From Candidatus Cloacimonas sp. (lineage in GTDB: Bacteria; Cloacimonadota; Cloacimonadia; Cloacimonadales; Cloacimonadaceae), in contig JBDKSF010000014.1 of assembly GCA_039680785.1 (NCBI GenBank), forward strand, positions 1 through 46,824: a stretch of DNA of 46,824 bases, given 5' to 3'. This document shows positions 17,075-24,732 of this stretch, piece by piece; the stretch's first letter is position 1, and each line of letters opens with the position of its first letter. The translations under genes and the position numbers were made by a program. The notes under the pieces are model-generated. The model was not told the origin of the DNA. It ran no database searches and saw only the letters and a list, made by a program, of their open reading frames with translations.

Positions 17075-18139
17075 ATGAATGTCGGAGAAAAAATAAAATT
17101 GTATAGAAAGCGACTAAACATTTCTGGTAAAGAACTTGCCCAGAAATTGGATGTAACACCTGCTCTTATAACCTATTATGAACAGGGGAAAAGACAAGTT
17201 CCTTTGAAAACACTAATGCAAATATCGGAAATTATCAAGGTTCCTCTGGAATACTTTGTTACCGATAAAGAATATATTTCATATTCTGCTTATCGTGGTA
17301 AAGGTAGAATAACAAAAGAAGAAAAGGAAGAAGTTGCCTTATTCGAGGAAATAGTAGATAACTATATTAGGATTGCAAAGTTAAACGATTTTGACATCCA
17401 TTACCAAGGTCCTAATGAATATCGGGGGAAAACTATCTCCGACCAAGAAATTGGCATAATTAAAGCCCAACTGGAGGTTCCGCTTATTGTGCATTATAAT
17501 AACTTAGTTGAAGCTCTTTGGCTAAAATGGAGAATTGCTGTCTTTGCTCTTCCTTTTAGAAATACAAATTTATCAGCAATCACGATAAGAAGAGATGACA
17601 TTTATTGTGTTTTTATTAATAAAGGGCACACAATTGAAAGAAACTTTTTTTCTTTAGCTCATGAACTGGGACACATTTTGATGCATCTGGATACGGATGA
17701 ATTTATTATTTCTCGTCTTGGCTCAAGAGACCCTAAAGAAAAAGAGGCAAATGAATTTGCTTCCAGATTTACTGTCCCGTATGCTTTGCTAATGAATAAG
17801 GTAGGGAATAATTCCTTTTCGGAAACAATAACAGCAGATAAAATATGGGAATTGGCAAAGTATTTTAATGTTTCTTATGAATGCATTGTTTATAATCTGG
17901 TAAAGGCAAATATATTGAATTACGGCAAAGATGAAATAGCCAGATTGAAAGAACCGATTAAAGAATATGAATATAATATAACTATAGACGATTTCCCAGC
18001 TATTTATCGTTTACTGGTCTATCTTACCTGGAGAAAGGGAGAAATATCTATCTCCAAAGCCGGTAATTATCTATTATCCGATATACAAACTGTTAATGAT
18101 GAATTCGGTAAAATAGGCAAAATTCTGGGTAGGGTCTAA
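17075..18139 (+). CDS. XRE-family transcriptional regulator fused to ImmA/IrrE metallopeptidase
   Basis: The 354-residue protein joins an N-terminal HTH_3 DNA-binding domain (about 6-60; GKELAQKLDVTPALITYYEQGKR) to an ImmA/IrrE-type zinc protease. The catalytic HELGH is at 196-200 (SLAHELGHILMH), and a downstream acidic EANEFASRFTVP near 224-235 supplies the third metal ligand. Proteins of this type act as self-controlled repressors of mobile elements, toxin-antitoxin loci and defence genes, with the peptidase cleaving repressors after damage or invasion. It stands just before the NACHT gene (325 nt away) and may control it. A palindrome overlaps its promoter, suggesting autoregulation. Both active-site and HTH residues look intact. 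Confidence 0.88.
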   Translation: MNVGEKIKLYRKRLNISGKELAQKLDVTPALITYYEQGKRQVPLKTLMQISEIIKVPLEYFVTDKEYISYSAYRGKGRITKEEKEEVALFEEIVDNYIRIAKLNDFDIHYQGPNEYRGKTISDQEIGIIKAQLEVPLIVHYNNLVEALWLKWRIAVFALPFRNTNLSAITIRRDDIYCVFINKGHTIERNFFSLAHELGHILMHLDTDEFIISRLGSRDPKEKEANEFASRFTVPYALLMNKVGNNSFSETITADKIWELAKYFNVSYECIVYNLVKANILNYGKDEIARLKEPIKEYEYNITIDDFPAIYRLLVYLTWRKGEISISKAGNYLLSDIQTVNDEFGKIGKILGRV

Positions 18140-18166
18140 ATCTGAAATGATTTTTATTAGACACTG

Positions 18167-18186
18167 CTACCATTTTAAAAATGTAG
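18167..18186 (+). terminator. Weak hairpin after the XRE/ImmA-IrrE gene
   Basis: CTAC(C)ATTTT pairs with AAAATGTAG around a single A, leaving one bulged C. It lies 28 nt after the stop at 18139. No T-run follows, so factor-independent termination is doubtful; the remainder of 18140-18348 holds nothing else I can name. Confidence 0.25.
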
Positions 18187-18348
18187 TGACAGATAAGTCT
18201 TAAAAATTTGTGTAAAATTGGAAACTTCAAACTTAGTAACGCGCGAATAGATTGGATAAAAAAAGATATTGACAAAAAAAGGCAATTTAATAGAATTAAT
18301 AATAGGTTTCAAGACCATATATAGAGATTAAAAGGAGAGTATATTAAA

Positions 18349-18471
18349 TTGTCCTTAATAAGATGCAAGACAATGAGTTGGAATTTACAAAAACATTTAG
18401 AAATCAAATCACTGGCTGGTAGATACACTACTCCATTTTATAAATTCCAATTTAAGAGATCTGATGGATAA
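18349..18471 (+). CDS. Candidate 40-residue leader ORF overlapping the NACHT gene
   Basis: A TTG at 18349, with GGAG 11 nt upstream (18334-18337), opens a 40-codon frame. An internal ATG at 18373 gives a 32-residue form beginning MSWNLQKHLEIKSLAGRYTT. Its TAA stop (18469-18471) overlaps the start of the NACHT gene (ATG at 18464), which would allow translational coupling. A closely similar stretch precedes the 242-aa gene at 23419-23482, but there the frame is broken. The NACHT gene itself has only a weak ribosome site. The competing frame from ATG 18363 gives 19 residues. It could be a real small protein, a coupling leader, or the remnant of an older gene start. Confidence 0.35.
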   Translation: MSLIRCKTMSWNLQKHLEIKSLAGRYTTPFYKFQFKRSDG

Positions 18472-21400
18472 ACATCCTTTTTACCAGGGCATTCCACTCC
18501 CTTTGGAAAGTATGAACGATAATGATTTCAATAGTTTTATCATTGCTTGTTCTGATTATTTTTTCCCTAATACTATAAGTGATACATCATTTCCAGATAC
18601 GCATGATAATGGTTTTGATCTTAGACGAAGAGTTTCTGGAACTGATAACCAATATATTTGCATACAATCGAAAAAGATGCAAGCAATAGTCGACTACTCA
18701 ACCATTTCTAAAGAACTGTGCAAGGTCGCATTAGCTTCAAAGTATTATAATTTAATCATTAAAGAGTATTATCTCTTTAGTGTTAAAGGTGCCAATAGTA
18801 AGTGGTGTTCTGATAACGAAGTCAAAAGAAAAGAAGAGCTAATTAATTACACGAAAGATCATTTAAAGAAGGAAAAGCTCTTCATTGATATTCGCAAGAA
18901 ACTTCAAAGTATTGGCGTTTATGATAACGAATTGTTCGAAGTTGTTCAGAAATTCATTAACACCTTGGATAACATTGTGATATGCAAGCAGGATGATATC
19001 GAAAGAATGATAAAAAAAGGTGATAATAAGGACTTCGATAACATCATCTCTAACTTCTTCATCGTTAATAAAATGTCAAGCGAAGTAAATCCGAGGCCTG
19101 ATTATGATGAGGATAAATACTTTGATCATGCTACGAACGTGATTTCAGGTATTCTTAAGCAAACTATTGAATTAGAGCTATATAAAGACATTAATAATGA
19201 TTTGATGCATTCAAACCCTATGTACGATCAAAATAATGTCAGCGAGTCGGCAGTAATATCATATCAGGAGTTTCTGAATAATCTCCAAACTGGTACTGTA
19301 TTTGTAATCACTGCAAAAGGAGGTTATGGTAAAACTATTTCGACAGCGTACATTTTCAACAAAGCCATTGAGCTACATAGGAATGATACAAAACGACCTA
19401 TTCCTGTTTTGATTGAATGCAAATCGTACTTCGGGAAGGTATGTGATCTAATTAACCGCAGATTAGGACTATCTCACGGATCATTCTATCAAATCGGAGC
19501 CAGTTTTCTTCTCATATTTGACGCAATTGACGAGCTTCCACAGAGTGAGGTGAAGAATTTTTTTGCTGAATTATCAATATTGATAGACAGTTATCCCATA
19601 TCATTAATTATTACTCAGAGAAACAACACCCTTAACTCAGATTTCATAATGGGTAAGTCTGTATGTTCCTATGGCATAATGCAGTTATCCATTAGACAGA
19701 TGTATGAAATCTGTATACTTCAAAAGATGAATTATGAAGAATCAAAAGAGATGATCTTTAAGTACATAGAGACCTATAAAGATACAGAAATTCTCTATTC
19801 ACCGTTTATTTTCGTAAAAACTATTGAATTCTACAGGGCGAATATGTCACTTCCAAAAAGCGCTTTGTCTCTCCTCGAATTCTACATCTCAACCAGATTT
19901 AATAGGAACAAATATAGAATTAGTTATGTCTCAAACTCTTATTCCACTAATGACATTGCAGAAACATTCATAACTATAGCCAAACATATGCTGCTATCAG
20001 GTGATTCTTCAATTGACCTCACTGAAGTACAGCAAATTTGCAAAAAAATAAGTTCAGATTTGTCTAGAGAGGAATTCATGGCGTTTCTGACAAATTTTGA
20101 AATCATGGATGTAGTAGATGGTATCTGTTCTTTCCAACATCAGATTCTTGCATACTATTTTGGATCATTCCAAATTAAACCCGATCAGTTGATTTCACTT
20201 TTCGATGATGGTAAAGATATAGAGATGCTTATAATCTTATCATTATCAAGATTTACTCTTGAAGAGGCTATATATGTGATTCAGCATTTATGCCAAACTG
20301 ATCTAATCCTAGCCTCCAAATGTGCATTGATAATTGGTGATGATGCAGTTAATACACTGTTACCAACAGTTGAAGCAAAGTATAAGAGCAACAGACTATT
20401 TGATATTTGGGAAGCAACTACATCATATGGAATTCTGAAATCTCCTTCATCATGTAAAATGTTACTCGATGACTTTAATAGTGAAGAGAAGGTATCCTTT
20501 AAGAAAAGTAATATTAAACGAGCACTATTGATGATGGGGGAGGAATCACAAAGCTTAGAAGTTCTGAACGAAACTGAACAAAATTATGCAATACCGCTCG
20601 ACATAACAATAACTCCGAACCCATGGAATTATATCCCGATAAATGTTCGCTACCGATTAGCACAAGAAAGAATCGAAAGTGCAATATGTGATAATTTTAC
20701 GAGCTTTAACGAGTTTAAAAATGGCTTCTGCTTTTCTATGCAGTTCATTTATTATACCATTCCAACAGATGATATAGTGCAGTTCTGTAAATCAGTAATC
20801 AATGCTACTCCAATCCTGAAATCCTTGCGAACATTCTATATCGCTTTCTTCATCGTATTAAGAGATGACAACCCAAATGATATACCGTATTTAAAAGATA
20901 TGCTTAACAGAAGTCTTAAATTTGCAGAGCATTTGGAAATCCTTATCGAGAGTTATAAGCTCGGATACATTTTATTTGATGACGCTGATGTTTTGAATAT
21001 CATTGAAATCTACAATCAAATGTCCTGTGAAGAACAAATACCATCCAGTTCAAGTAATACTCTTGATACTAAGCAAATTCGTGAAGAAAGCAGAAAGCAC
21101 AGAAATCTGGATACCATCAGTAAGATTGAGAGTTTTCTTGACCTCATAGACCTAAGTGAGGGTCATCTAACAACCATTTTTTCATATTTTGACAAAAATC
21201 TAGTATTAAAGAAGAGGAGTTTCATTTGGTTGTTGTTGGGCAAGTATAAGTACCAAAGCATGCACTTGTTGATTCCATCAGTTATCGAGAATCACGACAT
21301 TGATACTTGCGCATTAGCGACTTTATATTTGAAAGAATCTGAGGCATCGGAATTGTTTCTGGATGAGTACAAACAGCTCCTTTCTGAAGAACCAGATAGG

Positions 21401-22114
21401 TTTTTCTCGTATGATTTACGTCTGTTACTTAAGCACCTTGAGCATAATGGTAGAGTTGATGATGTTCTCTCATTTATCACACCAAGATTATATGCTGGGT
21501 TTCATCTTGGCGATATTGTGACTGATTATCACGACCTGCGAGATCCCCATACTCAGATGATTAATCGAGAAGTAGGATTACTTACCTATTTGGAGATGTA
21601 TCTAAGTAATTGCCTCAATATTGATAATGACATCTTGAGGGCTTTTATCAAGGATTATGAACTTCTTGTCTTTAGTGAGGATAGAAACATGGTTGGAAAA
21701 GTGTTACCGAAACTCGGACTAAAGGAGTTAACGCTGGCAATAGAAAACAAAGAGATTGCAATGGTACCACATCTCATTAAAGCGGTTGTTCAAACATACG
21801 GAGAAAAAACAAATGTCGCAATAATTGGAGAAGAGATATTCAAAACCCAACGGCTTTCAGGTTGGGAAAAAGTATTAGATCTTATATGGAATGACTCAAC
21901 GATTCTATCTGCAATAGATAGGCTTATTTATGAGTCATCTTTGCCTTTAGATACAAGCGAGATATCGCAGTTACAAGATTTAAACGGTCTTGTTACTAAA
22001 CAACAAGCTGAAAGTATAATAGGTCCTTTACTAAATTCAAACCGAGATATCAATGACATTGCAAGAAGAACCCTTGAGCTTTGGTATGATGTTGGTATAA
22101 GAAAGAAAAGCTAA
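18464..22114 (+). CDS. Large NACHT-family STAND NTPase with N-terminal Mrr-like nuclease motif (putative defence protein)
   Basis: The 1216-residue protein appears to be a three-part STAND protein. Residues 1-100 hold a PD-(D/E)XK/Mrr-like signature: Asp52 in NGFDLRRR and Gln68-x-Lys70 in YICIQSKK. A NACHT-type NTPase follows: Walker A KGGYGKT at 285-291 and Walker B LLIFDAIDELPQ at 349-360 with the extra acidic pair Asp356-Glu357, then ITQRN near 383. The remaining 650+ residues look like helical repeats without a recognised family, the usual place for ligand sensing. The layout matches bacterial Avs and bNACHT defence proteins, in which phage recognition drives oligomerisation and effector activation. 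The nuclease is inferred from spacing only. It lies behind an XRE/ImmA-IrrE regulator and is followed by a degraded transposase. Confidence 0.78.
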   Translation: MDKHPFYQGIPLPLESMNDNDFNSFIIACSDYFFPNTISDTSFPDTHDNGFDLRRRVSGTDNQYICIQSKKMQAIVDYSTISKELCKVALASKYYNLIIKEYYLFSVKGANSKWCSDNEVKRKEELINYTKDHLKKEKLFIDIRKKLQSIGVYDNELFEVVQKFINTLDNIVICKQDDIERMIKKGDNKDFDNIISNFFIVNKMSSEVNPRPDYDEDKYFDHATNVISGILKQTIELELYKDINNDLMHSNPMYDQNNVSESAVISYQEFLNNLQTGTVFVITAKGGYGKTISTAYIFNKAIELHRNDTKRPIPVLIECKSYFGKVCDLINRRLGLSHGSFYQIGASFLLIFDAIDELPQSEVKNFFAELSILIDSYPISLIITQRNNTLNSDFIMGKSVCSYGIMQLSIRQMYEICILQKMNYEESKEMIFKYIETYKDTEILYSPFIFVKTIEFYRANMSLPKSALSLLEFYISTRFNRNKYRISYVSNSYSTNDIAETFITIAKHMLLSGDSSIDLTEVQQICKKISSDLSREEFMAFLTNFEIMDVVDGICSFQHQILAYYFGSFQIKPDQLISLFDDGKDIEMLIILSLSRFTLEEAIYVIQHLCQTDLILASKCALIIGDDAVNTLLPTVEAKYKSNRLFDIWEATTSYGILKSPSSCKMLLDDFNSEEKVSFKKSNIKRALLMMGEESQSLEVLNETEQNYAIPLDITITPNPWNYIPINVRYRLAQERIESAICDNFTSFNEFKNGFCFSMQFIYYTIPTDDIVQFCKSVINATPILKSLRTFYIAFFIVLRDDNPNDIPYLKDMLNRSLKFAEHLEILIESYKLGYILFDDADVLNIIEIYNQMSCEEQIPSSSSNTLDTKQIREESRKHRNLDTISKIESFLDLIDLSEGHLTTIFSYFDKNLVLKKRSFIWLLLGKYKYQSMHLLIPSVIENHDIDTCALATLYLKESEASELFLDEYKQLLSEEPDRFFSYDLRLLLKHLEHNGRVDDVLSFITPRLYAGFHLGDIVTDYHDLRDPHTQMINREVGLLTYLEMYLSNCLNIDNDILRAFIKDYELLVFSEDRNMVGKVLPKLGLKELTLAIENKEIAMVPHLIKAVVQTYGEKTNVAIIGEEIFKTQRLSGWEKVLDLIWNDSTILSAIDRLIYESSLPLDTSEISQLQDLNGLVTKQQAESIIGPLLNSNRDINDIARRTLELWYDVGIRKKS

Positions 22115-22126
22115 CTCCCCCTAAAT

Positions 22127-23331
22127 ATGGCTAGTAAAGGGTATAAGTACCCCCCCCTACCAGAGATAATAAATGGCACTAACCAAAAACAGGTAAAAGA
22201 AAAAATAGAAAAATGGGAGTTATTGAAACAGGTAGAGAGAATGCAACCGTTATGAATACCTATATGGAAAACAAAGAACTTATTGGTAGTCAAGATGTTA
22301 AGACCTATTGTACGCAGATGGTTCAAGATGCTCTAAAATATGAAATCTAACCCTGCGATCGACATTATCAGACAACGGTTAAAACAGTGCGTAAATGGGT
22401 AAAGCGATACCAACAATATAAGGAGGATGGTTTGAATGATCTTTCCCGTAAAAAAACACACTGCCTAATCAAGATTGATAAAGAAATAGAACTGCAGATT
22501 ATTGAATGTCTCAAAGCTCACCCAAGTTGAAATGATAGAAGAATCAAAGAATTACTGGAACTCAACTTCTCGTATGTCTCTATCCATAGAGTAATTAAAG
22601 ATGCTGGCCTGGTTTTACCTAAAAGAAAAAAATATAAGAAACATAAAGATATGCAAGAAGTACGAAAACAAAAGAAAGTATTTAGCCGGTTCCCAATAGA
22701 TATAAAATATCTGACCGATATTCCTGAATACGAAATCTGGAGATGGGAACATTATTTCCCTAAATATCTTATCTCTGCCAGGGACTATAAAACAGGTGCT
22801 ATTTATCTTGCTTATACCCATGAAAAATCTTCTACGGCTACAGCCCTGTTTGTCGATTATCTACTTTCTTTTCTTCAATACTATGGCATAGATCCCCAAT
22901 CTATTGTTATCCAAACTGATAATGGAAAAGAATTCACTAATCCTACTGACCGAAAAGTAACTCTATTTGAAAAAATAGTTAAAGAAAAATATCAAGCAAC
23001 TCATTTTCTTATTCCCTACCGCAGACCTACTTGGAATAGTGATGTAGAATTCTTTCATAACCTTATTGAAGAAGAATTCTTTCTTTCCGAAAAACCAAAT
23101 AGTGAAATTGATCTCTTGGCTAAAACCTTCGCTTACCAAGTCAAGTTCAATTCCTTTAGAAATAATAGAGGTAGAAATAATCAAAATCCTGAACAAATCT
23201 TCCAATCAGAATTGAATACTAAGAAACCTCTTCCTGTCATTCCTCCAATTTTGGTTGACAAATATATACAGCTGATTGGAAAGGATAATAAGGGGGAATA
23301 TTTTTTATCTTTACCACCAACTCCCCTATGA
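22127..23331 (+). pseudogene. Decayed DDE (rve-type) IS transposase with two in-frame stops
   Basis: The best-preserved part is 22651-23331 (226 residues), an integrase-core transposase with catalytic positions visible in IDIKYL (Asp), IQTDNGKEF (Asp) and SDVEFFHN (Glu). The same frame continues upstream through an HTH part (TTVKTVRKWVKRYQQY) to an ATG at 22252. It is interrupted by TAA at 22348-22350 and TGA at 22528-22530; the surrounding residues suggest Lys (AAA) and Trp (TGG) were mutated. A 42-residue frame from ATG 22127 ends at TGA 22253-22255, overlapping that ATG. Its relation is unclear; it may be the true N-terminus after a frameshift. The layout is like IS481-related elements. 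Terminal inverted repeats could not be found, so the element ends are unknown. Confidence 0.82.
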
Positions 23332-23418
23332 GAAAAAACTTGACGGAAATTAACAAAATGAAAATAGTGACATCATTTGTTTTTTATAACATAAATTGGG
23401 AGTAAGGAGTAATATTAG

Positions 23419-23558
23419 ATGCATTTAAAGAACCTGAGAAATAATGAGTTGGAATTTACACCAACATTTGGGACTCAATTAAATATAACCAGCAACATGC
23501 CATAGTTCTTAAAGCATATTATGAAACATCTAAGTATAAAGGAAAGAGTAAAAGCTAA
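23419..23558 (+). pseudogene. Broken leader ORF before the 242-aa gene, related to 18349-18471
   Basis: An ATG at 23419 with AAGGAG 10 nt upstream starts a 28-residue frame. One base out of frame, ATG 23444 reads MSWNLHQHLGLN and stops. The third frame then reads about 25 plausible residues to a TAA at 23556-23558 that overlaps the next gene's ATG (TAATG). The DNA at 23444-23478 closely matches 18373-18407, and the distance from the GGAG to this block is 38 nt here and 39 nt there. This looks like the same leader with one or two frameshifts. A regulatory DNA role is also possible. Confidence 0.35.
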
Positions 23559-24286
23559 TGAACATCACCGACGATCATCAAAAGGGACATGGGTTAGAAA
23601 CATATATTAGAGTCGCGGCGGAAATGTTGTTCGACCTAGGTAGCGAGTGTGAAAACACGAAACCTGAAAATGGCAATAAAATGATTTTCCCCCTTCAGAA
23701 ACAACCCAAAAAAGATAAGGTTAAAAGAGTTAGCGAACAGGAGTTACGTCAGTGTTTTATTGAAGTAGTAAAGGGTTCCGAGTATGTGTATTCAATTGAA
23801 ACTCCCACAATGTACAAATACAGAAAGACTGGGAGTAAAGAAATATCTGGAAATCTAGACTTATGCTTGTATTCCATTGAAAATAGTGAGATCGTACGAG
23901 AAGTATGTATCGAATTCAAAGCGCATAATATGGAACCATCGTACTATTTCGATCTATACAAAACTACAAGAGAGTCAGGAAATAATCTTTACTACCATTT
24001 ATTGAAGAGTATGAATAACGGCACTTTGACAGCATCAACTAAAAAAAGGAAAGGGCTTCTCGTAAAACTACAGCAAGACCTAAGGAGTTTGGATATAAAC
24101 AATATTCACTCTGAGAGTTTGACGATCGCTGTTGTATGCTTGTCGCCTCGCTTGGTGATATATCAAAGTATCTCCAAGGATAACCTACAAAAACGAAATT
24201 ATAGCTTGATGGATTTTATTTACCGTGTAGAAAGAAAGCAGCTGGAAATCAGAGATAATAATAGCTGGTCTGTTTTGATTAAGTAG
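23558..24286 (+). CDS. Putative PD-(D/E)XK-type nuclease protein, 242 residues
   Basis: I do not recognise a named family. The most telling stretch is GNLDLCLY (Asp101), 17 residues later IEFKAH (Glu119-x-Lys121). This fits a D...(E/D)xK catalytic core, with hydrophobic strands around both elements as in restriction-endonuclease folds. The N-terminus (1-30) may provide the leading helix with a conserved Glu. A Lys-rich loop is at 49-56, and a helical C-terminal half ends with possible strand LTIAVVCLSPRLVIY. There is no signal peptide. It follows the decayed transposase, behind a leader like that of the NACHT gene, and may be part of the same defence locus or a separate one. Nuclease activity is inferred only from motif spacing. 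Confidence 0.6.
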   Translation: MNITDDHQKGHGLETYIRVAAEMLFDLGSECENTKPENGNKMIFPLQKQPKKDKVKRVSEQELRQCFIEVVKGSEYVYSIETPTMYKYRKTGSKEISGNLDLCLYSIENSEIVREVCIEFKAHNMEPSYYFDLYKTTRESGNNLYYHLLKSMNNGTLTASTKKRKGLLVKLQQDLRSLDINNIHSESLTIAVVCLSPRLVIYQSISKDNLQKRNYSLMDFIYRVERKQLEIRDNNSWSVLIK

Positions 24287-24732
24287 AATAACAATAGAGA
24301 GCACGATTAGAAAATACAAAAGCCCATAATTCATGATGTTCCCTTTGCAAATTCCCGAATAAGGGGTGAGATGGTTTTTGTTGAATTGTGTCTAACAAAT
24401 CCCTGTTATAATATGCCAGATTGGAGTCATGATTTGACAAATAGCTATCGATTTTGACTGGTTTTGATTTCAGATGATTTGACAATTGGTGATAAAAACG
24501 GAGGGCATTTCTGCTGTTTTGTAAAGCAGGTGTCACGGTTTGACATTTCAGGCGTAACTTTATAAATGATAAGATATTATGATGCAAGTAGATAGAATTC
24601 AATATGGTAAAGGTGAAAATTGGTTCTTAGGAATGGCTTAAGCAGAACAAAAAAAAACACATTTTTTGCTTGACAGGTTGTCAACTGCATTTACAGGTGC
24701 ACTGTAAACAAAATCGCCAATAGGTGGGAAAA
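24287..24732. other. 446-bp intergenic region before the sigma-54 activator
   Basis: No gene is supported. Two copies of ATGATTTGACAA lie at 24429-24440 and 24474-24485 (45 nt apart), and two dyads lie at 24670-24708, described separately. The 107-codon minus-strand frame at 24279-24602 starts with TTG, has no ribosome site, and looks fortuitous. I see no clear -24/-12 promoter in this region. Confidence 0.6.
24670..24708 (+). promoter_or_regulatory. Two adjacent dyads upstream of the activator gene
   Basis: TTGACA-GGT-TGTCAA (24670-24684) is followed by TTTACAG-GTGCA-CTGTAAA (24690-24708). Arms are perfect at 6 and 7 nt, and the two dyad centres are 22 nt apart, about two helical turns. They lie 24 nt or more before the gene's ATG at 24733. 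This is what a dimer pair bound to one DNA face would need; the binding protein is unknown, and the activator itself is a candidate. Confidence 0.5.

Noticed and set aside
22127-23331. Intact insertion sequence with terminal inverted repeats
   Set aside because: No matching ends were found and the transposase frame is broken.
24279-24602. 107-codon minus-strand frame between the 242-aa gene and the activator
   Set aside because: It starts with TTG, lacks a ribosome site, has low-complexity composition and overlaps direct repeats and the end of the previous gene.
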